A stretch of 64,000 nt of DNA from Neorhizobium tomejilense (GTDB taxonomy: Bacteria > Pseudomonadota > Alphaproteobacteria > Rhizobiales > Rhizobiaceae): contig PVBG01000003.1 of the NCBI GenBank assembly GCA_002968845.1, positions 393,161-457,160 on the forward strand, read 5' to 3'. Positions within the stretch are counted from its first letter, which is position 1; each line of letters opens with the position of its first letter. Below the pieces are notes generated by a model that made no database searches, was not told where the DNA came from, and saw only the letters and a program-made list of their open reading frames with translations. Both the position numbers and the translations under genes were made by a program. Positions 36,036 to 46,454 of the stretch are shown here, in pieces.

Positions 36036-36502
36036 GCTTCGATCTCGATGATGGCGTCGATTTCGACGGAGGCGTTGAGGGGCAGGCAGGCCATGCCGAC
36101 GGCGGCACGGGCATGTTTGCCGGCGTCGCCCAGCACGTTGGCGATCAGGTTGGAGGCGCCGTTGATGACGAGGTGCTGCTCGACGAAATCAGGTGTCGAA
36201 GCGACGAAGCCGTTGAGCTTCAAGATGCGTCGGATCCTGCCGAGATCGCCCCCGAGTGCCGCCTTCGCCTGGGCGAGGATGTTGATGGCGCAGAGTTCAG
36301 CTGCCCGTTGCGCTGCCGGCAAATCCACATCGCGGCCGACGAGGCCGGTTACCGCGACCTTGCCCCCTTCGATCGGCAATTGGCCGGAAAGATAAAGAGT
36401 ATTGCCGCTGATCGTATATGGCACGTAATTGGCGGCGGGTGCTGCCGCGACGGGGAGTTCGATCCCCAGTTCCTGCAGGCGGCCCTCGATGGCTCCGGTC
36501 AT
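36032..36502 (-). CDS. RidA family protein
   Basis: A 156-residue YjgF/YER057c/UK114 family protein. Family segments: LYLSGQLPIEGGKV and AAELCAINILAQAKAALG, ending VEIDAIIEIEA. The canonical catalytic arginine of RidA (in SRI/PEAR-like motif) is not obvious, as in the longer alphaproteobacterial subgroup, so deaminase activity on imine intermediates is uncertain. Coupled to the following phosphodiesterase gene by an ATGA overlap. Confidence 0.86.
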   Translation of the reverse strand: MTGAIEGRLQELGIELPVAAAPAANYVPYTISGNTLYLSGQLPIEGGKVAVTGLVGRDVDLPAAQRAAELCAINILAQAKAALGGDLGRIRRILKLNGFVASTPDFVEQHLVINGASNLIANVLGDAGKHARAAVGMACLPLNASVEIDAIIEIEA

Positions 36503-36612
36503 TTTCGACTCCCGTTTTGTTGTAAATTCTTCAAAAATCCTGCATCAAGGCCTTAGCTTGGTCAGATGGCGTTCTTATAACATCACCAACTGAGTCCAAC
36601 AGGAGAATGTGA

Positions 36613-37461
36613 ATGTTGCGAATGAGCCTCGGGGTGATCCTTGCCGGCGGTCTGAGCCTTGTGGCTGCCACCTCCGCGGACGCGAATACCGACGCTGCTG
36701 CCCGGCTGCTCGTCCCGCATCGCGCCATTTACGACCTGAAGCTCAAGAATGCCTCCGAACGTTCCGGCATCGAAGGCATGTTCGGCCGCATGGTCTATGA
36801 ATTCACCGGCTCGGCCTGCACCGGTTTTTCCACCAATTTCCGGCTGGTGACCAAGATCAATACGGGCGAGGAGACCCGCCTTAGCGATCAGCAGACCACG
36901 ACCTTCGAGGACATGGCCGCAAACCAGTTCCATTTCGAGACCAAGTCCTTCACCGACGAACAGCTCGACAAGCAGCTGAGCGGCGACGCGTCGATCGCCG
37001 ACAAGGGCATCAAGGTGGAAATCACCCAGCCCGACGGCCGTGAGATCCAATTGCCGTCGAGCGATTTTCCGACCAGCCATATGCTCGACGTCATCGCGAA
37101 TGCCAAGCAGGGCAAGAGTTTCTTCGAGGCGCGGGTCTTCGACGGCTCGGAAAATGGCGACCAGGCGCTGCTGACCACGACGGTGATCGGCAAGTCGCAG
37201 ACCGCGCAGAAGGACGATGTCGATGCCGACAAGGCGGGCGAGTTTGCAAAGTCTTCCTTCTGGCCGGTGACGATCGCCTATTTCAACGAGAATGCGGTCG
37301 GCGACCCGACCCCGGTCTACAACATGTCGTTCAAGCTCTACGAAAACGGCATCACCCGCGATCTCACCATGGACTACGGTGACTTCGTGCTGTCCGGCAG
37401 CCTCGCCAAGCTGGAGCTCCTGAAGCCCCAGCAGGACCCGTGCCCGGCGCCGGCGAAATAG
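36613..37461 (+). CDS. EipB-family periplasmic cell-envelope integrity protein (DUF1849)
   Basis: A 282-residue protein with signal peptide MLRMSLGVILAGGLSLVAAT, cleaved near SADA. Family features: LVPHRAIYDLKLKNAS at the mature N-terminus, VYEFTGSACTGF with C69, and a C-terminal DPCPAPAK with C277, the pair that forms a disulfide in Brucella EipB (C69-C278). The mature part is predicted as a beta-spiral that binds lipid-like ligands and supports cell-envelope integrity. AGGAGAATG precedes the ATG at 36613. Read alone, before the translation cluster. Confidence 0.85.
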   Translation: MLRMSLGVILAGGLSLVAATSADANTDAAARLLVPHRAIYDLKLKNASERSGIEGMFGRMVYEFTGSACTGFSTNFRLVTKINTGEETRLSDQQTTTFEDMAANQFHFETKSFTDEQLDKQLSGDASIADKGIKVEITQPDGREIQLPSSDFPTSHMLDVIANAKQGKSFFEARVFDGSENGDQALLTTTVIGKSQTAQKDDVDADKAGEFAKSSFWPVTIAYFNENAVGDPTPVYNMSFKLYENGITRDLTMDYGDFVLSGSLAKLELLKPQQDPCPAPAK

Positions 37462-37675
37462 CCGTCCCTCGCTGACTGCCGGTCACTCGCCGGCATGCCG
37501 AGGTAATTTCCGGCAAAGCTCTTGCTTTTGCGGCAAATCGAATGTATGGCCAGCCACATTCCACACGTAAGGCATGGGATTGTCCGGGAGAAATCCGGAC
37601 CGTTCCGCCCGGTGGCATTCTCGAAGAGGGTGCTGTTCGCCTTGCGGAGGTTCAACCGGAAAAGGATAACAAGGC

Positions 37676-38449
37676 ATGGCATTGCCCGATTTCTCTATGC
37701 GTCAGCTTCTCGAAGCAGGCGTCCACTTCGGCCACCAGACCCACCGCTGGAACCCGAAGATGAAGCCGTATATCTTCGGCGACCGTAACAACATCCACAT
37801 CATCGATCTGGCCCAGACCGTTCCGATGCTGTCGCGCGCCCTTCAGGTCGTGTCCGACACCGTCGCCCGTGGCGGCCGCGTTCTGTTCGTCGGCACCAAG
37901 CGCCAGGCGTCCGAACTGATCGCCGACTCGGCCAAGCGTTCGGCCCAGTACTACGTCAACTCCCGCTGGCTCGGCGGCATGATGACCAACTGGAAGACCA
38001 TTTCGAACTCGATCCAGCGCCTGCGCAAGCTCGACGAAATCCTGAACTCGGAAGCTTCCGGCTACTCCAAGAAGGAACGCCTGAACCTCGAGCGCGAACG
38101 CGAAAAGCTGGACAAGGCTCTCGGCGGTATCCGCGACATGGGCGGCACTCCGGACCTGATGTTCATCATCGACACCAACAAGGAAAAGATCGCTATCGAC
38201 GAAGCCAAGCGCCTGGGCATCCCGGTCGTGGCCATCATCGATTCGAACTGCGATCCGGACCTCATCGACTACCCGATCCCGGGCAATGACGACGCCTCGC
38301 GCGCCATCGCTCTCTACACCGACCTGATCGCCCGTGCTGCCATCGACGGCATCGCGCGCCAGCAGGGCGCTTCGGGTCGTGATGTCGGCGCCTCTGCCGA
38401 AGCTCCGATCGAGCCGGCTCTCGAAGGCGAAGCAGAAGCAGAAGCTTAA
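37676..38449 (+). CDS. rpsB: 30S ribosomal protein S2
   Basis: A 257-residue S2 protein of the small ribosomal subunit. The N-terminus [19 protein letters not shown] and the later [13 protein letters not shown] and [16 protein letters not shown] segments are typical. Followed by tsf after 236 bp, the usual bacterial order. The C-terminus carries an acidic alanine-rich extension, common in alphaproteobacteria. The 214-bp leader may contain regulation by S2, but I see no clear structure. Confidence 0.98.
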   Translation: MALPDFSMRQLLEAGVHFGHQTHRWNPKMKPYIFGDRNNIHIIDLAQTVPMLSRALQVVSDTVARGGRVLFVGTKRQASELIADSAKRSAQYYVNSRWLGGMMTNWKTISNSIQRLRKLDEILNSEASGYSKKERLNLEREREKLDKALGGIRDMGGTPDLMFIIDTNKEKIAIDEAKRLGIPVVAIIDSNCDPDLIDYPIPGNDDASRAIALYTDLIARAAIDGIARQQGASGRDVGASAEAPIEPALEGEAEAEA

Positions 38450-38685
38450 AGGCCGGATGGAGCGGCTTGGTCCGCTCCTCCTTTCTGAAATTCGATCGAG
38501 GCCAGAGATAGCGATCCCTGGCCTTGGTCGTTTCAAGGCGAGCCGCCACCGCTTGGTCGTCGAGGCGATCGCTTTCGTGATGTCTTCATCACGCTGTCAC
38601 ACTTCCGGGTACATTCGTCCCAAAACTTTTGAGTCCGCCGACGTTTTTCCGGCGAGAAGCACTTGAACCGACAAGAGGCAAAACA

Positions 38686-39612
38686 ATGGCTGAAATCACC
38701 GCTGCATTGGTAAAGGAACTGCGCGAAAAGTCAGGCGCAGGCATGATGGACTGCAAGAAGGCGCTGACTGAAACGAACGGCGACATCGAAGCGGCGATCG
38801 ACTGGCTGCGCGCCAAGGGCATCTCCAAGGCCGACAAGAAGTCCGGCCGCACCGCAGCCGAAGGCCTGATCGGCATCGCCAGCGCCGGCCACAGGGCCGT
38901 CGTCATCGAACTCAACTCGGAAACCGACTTCGTTGCCCGCAACGATGCCTTCCAGGACCTCGTCCGCGGCATTGCAAGCGTCGCGCTGACGACCGACGGC
39001 TCCGTCGAGGCGATCTCGGCTGCTACCTATCCCGCTTCCGGCAAGCCGGTTGCCGACACGATCAAGGACGCGATCGCCACGATCGGCGAGAACATGACGC
39101 TGCGTCGCTCCGCCCTGCTGCAGGTCGAGCACGGCGTCGTCGCGACCTACGTCCATAACGCTGCCGGCGACGGCATCGGCAAGCTCGGCGTCCTGGTCGC
39201 CCTGAAGTCGGTCGGCGACAAGGAAGTCCTGACCTCGCTCGGCCGTCAGGTTGCCATGCACATCGCTGCCACCAACCCGCTTGCCATCCGCGCCGAAGAA
39301 GTCGACGCGACTGTCGCCGAGCGCGAGCGCAACGTGTTCATCGAGCAGTCGCGCGCTTCCGGCAAGCCGGAAGCGATCATCGAAAAGATGGTCGACGGCC
39401 GCATGCGCAAGTTCTTCGAGGAAGTTGCCCTTCTGTCGCAGGCTTTCGTCATCAACCCGGACGTGACTGTCGGTCAGGCCGTCAAGGATGCTGAAAAGCT
39501 CGCTGGCGCTTCGATCGAAGTCACCGGCATGGCCCGTCTTCTGCTCGGCGAAGGCGTCGAAAAGGAAGAATCGGATTTCGCCGCTGAAGTGGCAGCGGTC
39601 GCCAAAGGCTGA
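38686..39612 (+). CDS. tsf: Elongation factor Ts
   Basis: A 308-residue nucleotide exchange factor for EF-Tu. N-terminal UBA-like segment [19 protein letters not shown] followed by [18 protein letters not shown], then [10 protein letters not shown] of the core. The ATG at 38686 with CAAAACA upstream was chosen because the family starts at MAEITAAL. A hairpin terminator lies 30 bp downstream. Confidence 0.98.
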   Translation: MAEITAALVKELREKSGAGMMDCKKALTETNGDIEAAIDWLRAKGISKADKKSGRTAAEGLIGIASAGHRAVVIELNSETDFVARNDAFQDLVRGIASVALTTDGSVEAISAATYPASGKPVADTIKDAIATIGENMTLRRSALLQVEHGVVATYVHNAAGDGIGKLGVLVALKSVGDKEVLTSLGRQVAMHIAATNPLAIRAEEVDATVAERERNVFIEQSRASGKPEAIIEKMVDGRMRKFFEEVALLSQAFVINPDVTVGQAVKDAEKLAGASIEVTGMARLLLGEGVEKEESDFAAEVAAVAKG

Positions 39613-39641
39613 TATTCGTTAGCTAAAGCTGTCGAAAGCGC

Positions 39642-39670
39642 AAGGGCACCGGTGACAAGCCGGTGCCCTT
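39642..39670 (+). terminator. Hairpin after tsf
   Basis: Stem of 11 bp AAGGGCACCGG/CCGGTGCCCTT with a 7-base loop, 30 bp after the tsf stop. It is followed by only a few T residues, so it may be a partial terminator between tsf and pyrH. Confidence 0.7.
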
Positions 39671-39726
39671 CGTGTATCCGCAACCCGTTTGACCCTCCGC
39701 ATGCAATTCGATTTCAAGGAGCCTCC

Positions 39727-40449
39727 ATGTCGCCTCAGCCCCTCTACAAGCGTGTCTTGCTCAAGGCCTCCGGTGAAGCTCTGATGGGCAGCCAGGGTTT
39801 CGGCATCGATGTTGCGGTTGCCGATCGGGTCGCCTCCGATATTGCCGAAGCGCGCGCCATGGGCGTCGATGTCGGCGTGGTTGTCGGCGGCGGCAACATC
39901 TTTCGCGGCGTCGCCGTGGCTTCCAAGGGCGGCGACCGGGTGACCGGCGACCACATGGGGATGCTCGGCACCGTGATCAACGCGCTGGCGCTTGCCACGT
40001 CGCTGCGCAAGCTGAACGTCGACACGGTGGTCCTGTCGGCGATCTCGATGCCGGAGATCTGCGAGAGCTTCTCGCAGCGCCAGGCGCTGCATCACATGGC
40101 GCAGGGCAGGGTGGTGATCTTCGCCGGCGGCACCGGCAATCCGTTCTTCACGACCGATTCGGCGGCAGCGCTACGCGCGGCTGAAATCGGTGCGGAAGCG
40201 ATCTTCAAGGGCACCCAAGTGGACGGCATCTATTCGGCCGATCCCAAGAAGGACCCGACGGCGACCCGGTTCGAGACGCTGACGCATGGCGAAGTGCTCG
40301 AAAAGGGTCTGGCGGTGATGGACGTGGCGGCGGTGGCGCTCGCCCGCGAAAACTCCATCCCGATCATTGTTTTTTCGATCCATGAGAAGGGCGGCTTCGC
40401 CCAAATCTTGACCGGCGGCGGCCGCAAGACCATCGTAGCGGACAATTGA
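39727..40449 (+). CDS. pyrH: UMP kinase
   Basis: A 240-residue bacterial UMP kinase (amino acid kinase fold) making UDP. Motifs: YKRVLLKASGEALMG at the start, VGVVVGGGNIFRG for UMP/ATP binding, and DGIYSADPKKDP near the C-terminal end. AAGGAGCCTCC precedes the ATG at 39727; the longer frame has no support. Start of the pyrH-frr run. Confidence 0.97.
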   Translation: MSPQPLYKRVLLKASGEALMGSQGFGIDVAVADRVASDIAEARAMGVDVGVVVGGGNIFRGVAVASKGGDRVTGDHMGMLGTVINALALATSLRKLNVDTVVLSAISMPEICESFSQRQALHHMAQGRVVIFAGGTGNPFFTTDSAAALRAAEIGAEAIFKGTQVDGIYSADPKKDPTATRFETLTHGEVLEKGLAVMDVAAVALARENSIPIIVFSIHEKGGFAQILTGGGRKTIVADN

Positions 40450-40494
40450 GGCGCGGCATCGCGGGCCGCCCAGACAACATACGGGAGTAGACGG

Positions 40495-41052
40495 ATGAGT
40501 GGAATCGACCTCAACGACATCAAGCGCCGCATGGAGGGCGCGATCAACGCGTTCAAAAGCGATATCGCGTCGCTGCGCACCGGCCGCGCCTCGGCCAATA
40601 TTCTCGATCCGGTGATGGTCGAAGCCTATGGTTCGCGCGTGCCGCTCAACCAGGTGGCCAACATCACCGTGCCGGAAGCGCGTATGCTGGGCGTATCCAT
40701 CTGGGACAAGTCGATGGTCAACGCCGTCGACAGGGCGATCCGCGAATCACATCTCGGTCTCAACCCGATCGTCGACGGCCAAAACCTGCGCATTCCGCTT
40801 CCCGAGCTCAACGAGGAGCGCCGCAAGTCGCTGGTCAAGGTTGCGCATGATTATGCGGAAAAGGCGAAGGTTGCTGTCCGTCACGTCCGTCGCGATGGCA
40901 TGGACGGCCTGAAAAAGGCCGAAAAGGACGGCGACATCGGCCAGGACGAGAGCCGCTCGCAGTCAGAAAAAGTGCAGAAGATGACGGATGATACGATTTC
41001 CGAAGTCGACCGCTTGCTTGCGGATAAGGAAAAGGAAATCATGCAGGTCTAA
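40495..41052 (+). CDS. frr: Ribosome recycling factor
   Basis: A 185-residue RRF that, with EF-G, splits post-termination ribosomes. Motifs: [20 protein letters not shown], then [20 protein letters not shown] and [20 protein letters not shown]. Full length for the family. GGGAGTAGACGG precedes the ATG. Confidence 0.98.
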   Translation: MSGIDLNDIKRRMEGAINAFKSDIASLRTGRASANILDPVMVEAYGSRVPLNQVANITVPEARMLGVSIWDKSMVNAVDRAIRESHLGLNPIVDGQNLRIPLPELNEERRKSLVKVAHDYAEKAKVAVRHVRRDGMDGLKKAEKDGDIGQDESRSQSEKVQKMTDDTISEVDRLLADKEKEIMQV

Positions 41053-41104
41053 CTTAGGCCTGGTTTGCCGCCATATTCCGGCGGCCAAAGGAGCCGCATA
41101 GAAT

Positions 41105-41848
41105 ATGGTGAACCCCGAGCTTGCAATCATCCCTCAACACGTTGCCATTATCATGGATGGCAATGGACGCTGGGCCAACAAGCGCGGGCTTCCTCGTACG
41201 GTCGGACACAGCAAGGGCGTCGAAGCGGTTCGCGAAACGGTGCGGGCTGCCGGCGATGCCGGCGTCAAATATCTGACGCTCTTTGCGTTTTCTTCGGAGA
41301 ACTGGAGCAGGCCCGAAACCGAGGTGAGGGATCTCCTCGGTCTTCTCCGGCGCTTCATCCGTCAGGATCTGGCCGAATTGCACCGCGAGAATATCCGCAT
41401 CCGGGTGATCGGCGAACGCGAGAAGCTGCGCAGCGACATCCTTCCGCTTCTTCTCGAAGCCGAGGAAACCACAAGGTTCAATACGGCACTGACGCTGGTC
41501 ATCGCCTTCAACTACGGTGCGCGCGACGAGATCGCCCGTGCGGTCGCCATGCTTGCCCGGGACGTCGAGGCCGGTGTGCTCAAGGCTTCCGAGATCGACG
41601 CGGACAAGATCAGCGCAAAGCTGGATACCGCCGGCATTCCCGATCCGGACCTCATCATCCGCACCAGCGGCGAGGAGCGGCTTTCGAATTTTCTGCTCTG
41701 GCAGGCGGCCTATTCCGAACTTGTCTTCCTGCCGGACTACTGGCCCGACTTCGATCGGAAACTCTTCCTCGATGCCCTGAAGATCTATGCCTCCCGCGAC
41801 CGGCGCTTCGGCGGCCTGTCGAACAAGACGATAGCAGTGGGTGGTTGA
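41105..41848 (+). CDS. uppS: Isoprenyl (undecaprenyl) diphosphate synthase
   Basis: A 247-residue cis-prenyltransferase that makes the C55 lipid carrier for peptidoglycan and LPS. Catalytic motif [14 protein letters not shown] near the N-terminus, then [18 protein letters not shown] and [15 protein letters not shown] at the C-terminal half. The stop overlaps the cdsA start (TGATG at 41846-41850). Confidence 0.97.
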   Translation: MVNPELAIIPQHVAIIMDGNGRWANKRGLPRTVGHSKGVEAVRETVRAAGDAGVKYLTLFAFSSENWSRPETEVRDLLGLLRRFIRQDLAELHRENIRIRVIGEREKLRSDILPLLLEAEETTRFNTALTLVIAFNYGARDEIARAVAMLARDVEAGVLKASEIDADKISAKLDTAGIPDPDLIIRTSGEERLSNFLLWQAAYSELVFLPDYWPDFDRKLFLDALKIYASRDRRFGGLSNKTIAVGG

Positions 41849-42681
41849 TGAGCACTGAACTGAAGCGCCGCATCGCATCCGCGGTGGTTCTGGCGGCCGT
41901 GGTCCTGGCGGCCACCTGGTATGGCGGCCTGGCCTTCCGCATCTTGGCTGCAGCCATGGCGGTCCTGATCTATTACGAATGGTCGACGATCACGCGGGCC
42001 GCCGAGCGCGATTTTCGTGCGAACGCCTTCGGCTGGGTCGCGATTTTTCTGATCGCCATCGACCTGGTGGTCGATGAAGGTGCGCTCTCGGTGCCGATTC
42101 TCGGCGGCGCTGTAGTCACCGTCCTTCTTCTCGTGCTTCTGCGTAAGGGCAGCTGGTGGCTGCCGGGCGGCATCTTCTACGCGGGCTTGAGCGGAATCTC
42201 TCTGGCGGCGATCCGGGCCGAAGACCAGGCGGGGTTTGTTGCGACCCTCTTCATCTTCGCGGTCGTCTGGGCGACCGATATCCTCGCCTATTTCGTCGGC
42301 CGCGCCCTCAAGGGGCCGAAACTTGCACCGCGCATTTCGCCCGGCAAGACCTGGTCCGGCGCGATCGGCGGCACGGTGTCGGGCGTGGTCGCAAGCTCCG
42401 TCCTGACGCTCGGCGTCTTTTCCCGGCTGTCGATCTGGACGGTGGCGATCGCATTTCTGCTTTCCGTCGCCAGCCAGATCGGCGACCTGTTTGAGTCCTT
42501 CATCAAGCGCCGGTTTGGCGTAAAGGATTCCAGCCACCTCATTCCGGGGCACGGCGGCGTCATGGATCGCGTCGACGGCCTCGTTTTCGCCTGTTTCGCG
42601 GCGTTCCTGCTGACGCTTGTTTATACGGCCATGACGGGCCATCTTGATGTGTCGGTTGCAGGCTTCCTCTTCGGGTTTTGA
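41848..42681 (+). CDS. cdsA: Phosphatidate cytidylyltransferase
   Basis: A 277-residue membrane enzyme making CDP-diacylglycerol for phospholipid synthesis. Eight or so hydrophobic segments; C-terminal family signature KRRFGVKDSSHLIPGHGGVMDRVD. Start ATG 41848 overlaps the uppS stop. A longer frame through uppS is a shadow. Confidence 0.96.
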   Translation: MSTELKRRIASAVVLAAVVLAATWYGGLAFRILAAAMAVLIYYEWSTITRAAERDFRANAFGWVAIFLIAIDLVVDEGALSVPILGGAVVTVLLLVLLRKGSWWLPGGIFYAGLSGISLAAIRAEDQAGFVATLFIFAVVWATDILAYFVGRALKGPKLAPRISPGKTWSGAIGGTVSGVVASSVLTLGVFSRLSIWTVAIAFLLSVASQIGDLFESFIKRRFGVKDSSHLIPGHGGVMDRVDGLVFACFAAFLLTLVYTAMTGHLDVSVAGFLFGF

Positions 42682-42720
42682 GGTCTGGGCGGCCAACACA
42701 ATGTTGAAACGGAAATTTTG

Positions 42721-43842
42721 ATGGCCATCCTCAGCTTCCTTACCGGCTATATCATCCCCTTCGTGCTGGTCCTGTCCCTGCTCGTCTTCGTGCATGAGAT
42801 GGGCCACTATCTTGTCGGACGCTGGTGCGGCATCCGGGTCACCGCCTTCTCGGTCGGCTTCGGACCGGAGCTCGTCGGCTTCACCGACAGTCACGGCACC
42901 CGCTGGAAGCTCTCGGCGATCCCGCTTGGCGGCTACGTCAAGTTCTTCGGCGACGAGGACGCCGCGAGCCTGCCGGATGCGAGCGGCCTTGCGGGCATGA
43001 GCGAGGAAGAAAAGGCTCAGACACTGGCTGGTGCCAAGCTCTGGAAGAGGGCCGCCACCGTCGCGGCCGGCCCGATCGCCAATTTCATCCTGGCGATTGC
43101 CATCTTCGCCGTCCTCTTCAGCGTCTACGGCAAGGTCGTCGCCGATCCCGTGGTCGCCGAAGTCCAGCCGGGAAGCGCCGCCCTTGCCGCCGGCGTTGAG
43201 CCCGGCGATCGGCTGGTGGCGCTCGACGGCTCGCGCATCCGGACCTTCGACGATGTACGGCGTTATGTCAGCATCAGGCCGGACACCCCGATCGTCGTGA
43301 CGGTCGAGCGGAACGGCCAGGACATCGATCTGCCGATGGTGCCGAAGCGCTCCGAGGTCACCGACCAGTTCGGCAACAAGGTCGAGCTCGGCCTGATCGG
43401 CATCGTCACCAACGAACAGCGCGGCAATTTCCGCATCGAGACGTTCACGCCGCTGCAGGCGGTTGCCGAAGGCGTCACCGAGACCGGCCATATCGTCACC
43501 GGCACCTTCCGCTATATCGGAAACCTGGTGACCGGGCGGATGAAGGCTGACCAGCTCGGCGGGCCGGTCAGGGTCGCCCAGGCGTCGGGCCAGATGGCGA
43601 CGCTCGGCTTTGCGGCGGTGGTCCAGCTGGCGGCGGTTCTTTCGGTCTCCATCGGGCTCTTGAACCTCATGCCTGTGCCAATTTTGGACGGCGGTCATCT
43701 CGTCTTCTACGCGATCGAGGCCATCCGTGGCCGACCGCTCGGCTCAGGTGCGCAGGAGATCGCCTTCCGCATCGGGCTTGCGATGGTTTTGAGCCTCATG
43801 GTCTTCGCGACCTTCAACGACATCAGCAATCTGATCGGTTGA
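42721..43842 (+). CDS. rseP: Site-2 intramembrane zinc metalloprotease RseP
   Basis: A 373-residue inner-membrane protease. The zinc motif HEMGH is at residues 25-29 in the first membrane segment; a PDZ domain covers about residues 130-200 (PGSAALAAGVEPGDRLVALDG); the second catalytic motif is NLMPVPILDGGH in the C-terminal part. It cleaves anti-sigma factors in envelope stress. The ATG at 42721 was chosen over the TTG three bases upstream. One PDZ domain rather than the two of E. coli is seen. Confidence 0.95.
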   Translation: MAILSFLTGYIIPFVLVLSLLVFVHEMGHYLVGRWCGIRVTAFSVGFGPELVGFTDSHGTRWKLSAIPLGGYVKFFGDEDAASLPDASGLAGMSEEEKAQTLAGAKLWKRAATVAAGPIANFILAIAIFAVLFSVYGKVVADPVVAEVQPGSAALAAGVEPGDRLVALDGSRIRTFDDVRRYVSIRPDTPIVVTVERNGQDIDLPMVPKRSEVTDQFGNKVELGLIGIVTNEQRGNFRIETFTPLQAVAEGVTETGHIVTGTFRYIGNLVTGRMKADQLGGPVRVAQASGQMATLGFAAVVQLAAVLSVSIGLLNLMPVPILDGGHLVFYAIEAIRGRPLGSGAQEIAFRIGLAMVLSLMVFATFNDISNLIG

Positions 43843-44039
43843 TGTCCTTCAAATCGTAAAAGAAACTGTTTATTCACCATGTTTCCAACAGTTGCGTGGC
43901 CATTGGGTCACGCAAGGGAAGTAAGTAAACAGAAATTAACGCGATACCTTGCTTGTAGGTCAAAAGAAGGTAAAACGACACACGTGGCCGGAGTCGGGCA
44001 CCACCCGCCGAGGGACAACGGGAAAAGGTAAGAATTGAA

Positions 44040-46403
44040 ATGAAGGCTGGTTCAAAGTTTTTGAACGCAGTGTCGGCGTTTGCGCTGTCTGCTAGTGTTG
44101 TTGCATCGGGCGCAGGTGTACTGGTACTTGCTTCCGCACTTTCTGCCGAAGCGGCGGTTATCCGGAGCGTTCAGGTCCGCGGCGCACAGCGCGCCGGCGA
44201 GGAGGCTGTCCGTTCCAACCTGACCATCCGCCCGGGTGTCAACTTCTCCAATAACGACATCGATGAATCGGTCCGCAAGCTCTATTCGACCGGCTATTTC
44301 TCGGATGTCAAAATCAGTGTTTCCGGCAGCACGCTCGTCGTGTCGGTGAGCGAGAACCAGCTCATCAACCAGGTCGTGTTCAACGGCAACCGCAAGATCA
44401 CGGACGACAAGCTTCAGGCAGTCGTTCAGACTCAGCCGCTCGGCCCGTACAATCAGGCTCTGATCGACGCAGATATCCAGCGTCTGCGCGAAGCCTATCG
44501 CGCCATCGGCCGCAGCGACGTTCAGATCACCACCCAGACCGCTGATGTTGGCCAGGGACGCGTCAACCTTGCTTTCGTCATCAACGAAGGTGACCGCACC
44601 AAGATTGCCGACATCAGTTTCGCCGGCAATCAGGCTTATGGCGATGGCCGCTTGAAGTCGGTGCTGATCACCAAGGAATCCGGTCCGCTGTCCTTCCTGA
44701 CCCGCAAGGACGTTTACAGCGAGGACAAGCTGCGCGCCGACGAGGAAGCGCTGCGCCAGTTCTATTATAACCACGGTTATCCTGACTTCCGCGTTATCTC
44801 GTCGGAGGCAGTGCTCGATGAATCGAGCAACAAGTACAATATCAGCTTCACGGTCGAGGAAGGCCAGCGTTACGAGTACGGCAACGTCTCGGTAGAATCC
44901 ACGGTCGAGGGCATCAGCGGCCAGGACCTCGAAGGTCTGGTCCAGACCCGCGCCGGTAGCGTCTATAATGCCCGCGAAATCCAGAAGTCGATGGAAGCGA
45001 TCTCCAAGCGCGTCGCTGCGGCCGGTTATCCGTTCGCTCGCGTCACGCCGCGCGGCGACCGCAACATGGAAAACCACACGATCGGTGTTTCCTACCTCGT
45101 CGACCAGGGCGAGCGCGCCTATGTCGAGCGCATCGAGATCCGCGGCAACACCCGCACGCGTGACTATGTCATCCGCCGCGAGTTCGATTTCAGCGAAGGC
45201 GATGCCTTCAATCAGGAAATGATCTCGCGCGCCAAGCGTCGCCTTGAGGCGCTCGGTTATTTCACGACCGTCAATATCTCGACCTCGCAGGGCACTTCGC
45301 CTGACCGCGTCGTCATCGTTGTCGATGTCGAGGACCAGCCGACCGGTTCGTTCGGTATCGGCGCCGGTTACTCGGCGGGCGGCGACGGCTTCCTGCTCGA
45401 AGCTTCGATCGAAGAAAAGAACTTCCTCGGCCGCGGCCAGTTCATCCGCGTCGCAGTCGGCGGTGGTCTCGACGAAGCCCGCAGCTACAACCTTTCGTTC
45501 ACCGAGCCTTATTTCCTCGGTTATCGTCTGGCGGCCGGTTTCGACCTGTTCAAGAGCAAGACCTCTTCGAACGAGTATTACGATTATGATGAGCAGGGCG
45601 TCACCCTGCGCGTAACGGCGCCGATCACCGAAGATCTGGCGACCACGTTCCGCTACACCTACAAGGAAATCCAGTACGACAACGACGGTGCCTTTGGTAC
45701 CGATGGCGTTCCTGGCACCGCGGACGATAACCTTTCGTCGCCCTACATCTCGATGATCGACCAGGGCAAGTTCGTTCAGTCGTCGATTTCGCAGACGCTG
45801 ACCTACAACACGCTCGACAGCCAGACGCTGCCGCGCGAAGGTCTCTACGCGACGATCACGCATGAATATGCCGGTCTCGGCGGCGACTCCGACTTCTACA
45901 AGATTTCCGGTCGTGCCCGTTATTTCCAGCTTCTGTCGACCGAAGCTGACCTGATCGGCTCCATCGCAGTGGGTGCCGGCCATGTGGTTTCCACCGGCGA
46001 CAATCTGCATGTCTTCGACCAGTTCACGATCGGCGGTCGCCAGATCCGTGGCTTCGAGAACGACGGTATCGGTCCGCGTACCGCCGATCACGGCGATGCG
46101 CTCGGCGGCACGACCTACTTTACGGCCTCTGCCGAAATGTCGATGCCGATGCCGGCTATTCCGGAAGACTTCGGCCTGCGTGCTGCCGTCTTCGCCGATG
46201 CCGGTACCCTTTACGGCAATGATGTCCCGCTCGGCACCAGCACCGCGCAGGGCACCAGCATGAACTGGCGCGCTTCCGTCGGTGCGGGTATCATGTGGGC
46301 GTCGCCGTTCGGCAACATCCGCTTTGACTACGCGCATCCGGTCATGAAGGAAGACTTCGACGAAACCCAGGAATTCCGGTTCAGCATGGCGAACCAGTTC
46401 TGA
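44040..46403 (+). CDS. bamA: Outer-membrane assembly factor BamA
   Basis: A 787-residue Omp85 protein. Signal peptide with a long hydrophobic stretch (VSAFALSASVVASGAGVLV), cleaved near SAEAA. Five POTRA domains cover about residues 40-430, each with recognisable FxG motifs (for example QVVFNGNRKITDDKL). The 16-strand barrel follows and ends in FSMANQF with a terminal Phe. It folds and inserts outer-membrane proteins. A 197-bp gap precedes it, so it may have its own promoter after rseP. Confidence 0.97.
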   Translation: MKAGSKFLNAVSAFALSASVVASGAGVLVLASALSAEAAVIRSVQVRGAQRAGEEAVRSNLTIRPGVNFSNNDIDESVRKLYSTGYFSDVKISVSGSTLVVSVSENQLINQVVFNGNRKITDDKLQAVVQTQPLGPYNQALIDADIQRLREAYRAIGRSDVQITTQTADVGQGRVNLAFVINEGDRTKIADISFAGNQAYGDGRLKSVLITKESGPLSFLTRKDVYSEDKLRADEEALRQFYYNHGYPDFRVISSEAVLDESSNKYNISFTVEEGQRYEYGNVSVESTVEGISGQDLEGLVQTRAGSVYNAREIQKSMEAISKRVAAAGYPFARVTPRGDRNMENHTIGVSYLVDQGERAYVERIEIRGNTRTRDYVIRREFDFSEGDAFNQEMISRAKRRLEALGYFTTVNISTSQGTSPDRVVIVVDVEDQPTGSFGIGAGYSAGGDGFLLEASIEEKNFLGRGQFIRVAVGGGLDEARSYNLSFTEPYFLGYRLAAGFDLFKSKTSSNEYYDYDEQGVTLRVTAPITEDLATTFRYTYKEIQYDNDGAFGTDGVPGTADDNLSSPYISMIDQGKFVQSSISQTLTYNTLDSQTLPREGLYATITHEYAGLGGDSDFYKISGRARYFQLLSTEADLIGSIAVGAGHVVSTGDNLHVFDQFTIGGRQIRGFENDGIGPRTADHGDALGGTTYFTASAEMSMPMPAIPEDFGLRAAVFADAGTLYGNDVPLGTSTAQGTSMNWRASVGAGIMWASPFGNIRFDYAHPVMKEDFDETQEFRFSMANQF

Positions 46404-46454
46404 TCATTTCCGCTCGCGGTTGCGGGCGGAAATCTGTTCTGGAGCTTTAGCTTT

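Noticed and set aside
41065..41847. N-terminal extension of cdsA through uppS in another frame
   Set aside because: The residues before 41848 are not like CdsA and the segment is fully occupied by uppS; the real start overlaps the uppS stop.
44052..46337. 761-codon minus-strand open frame
   Set aside because: Antisense to bamA; no signal peptide, motif or ribosome site, and bamA is certain.
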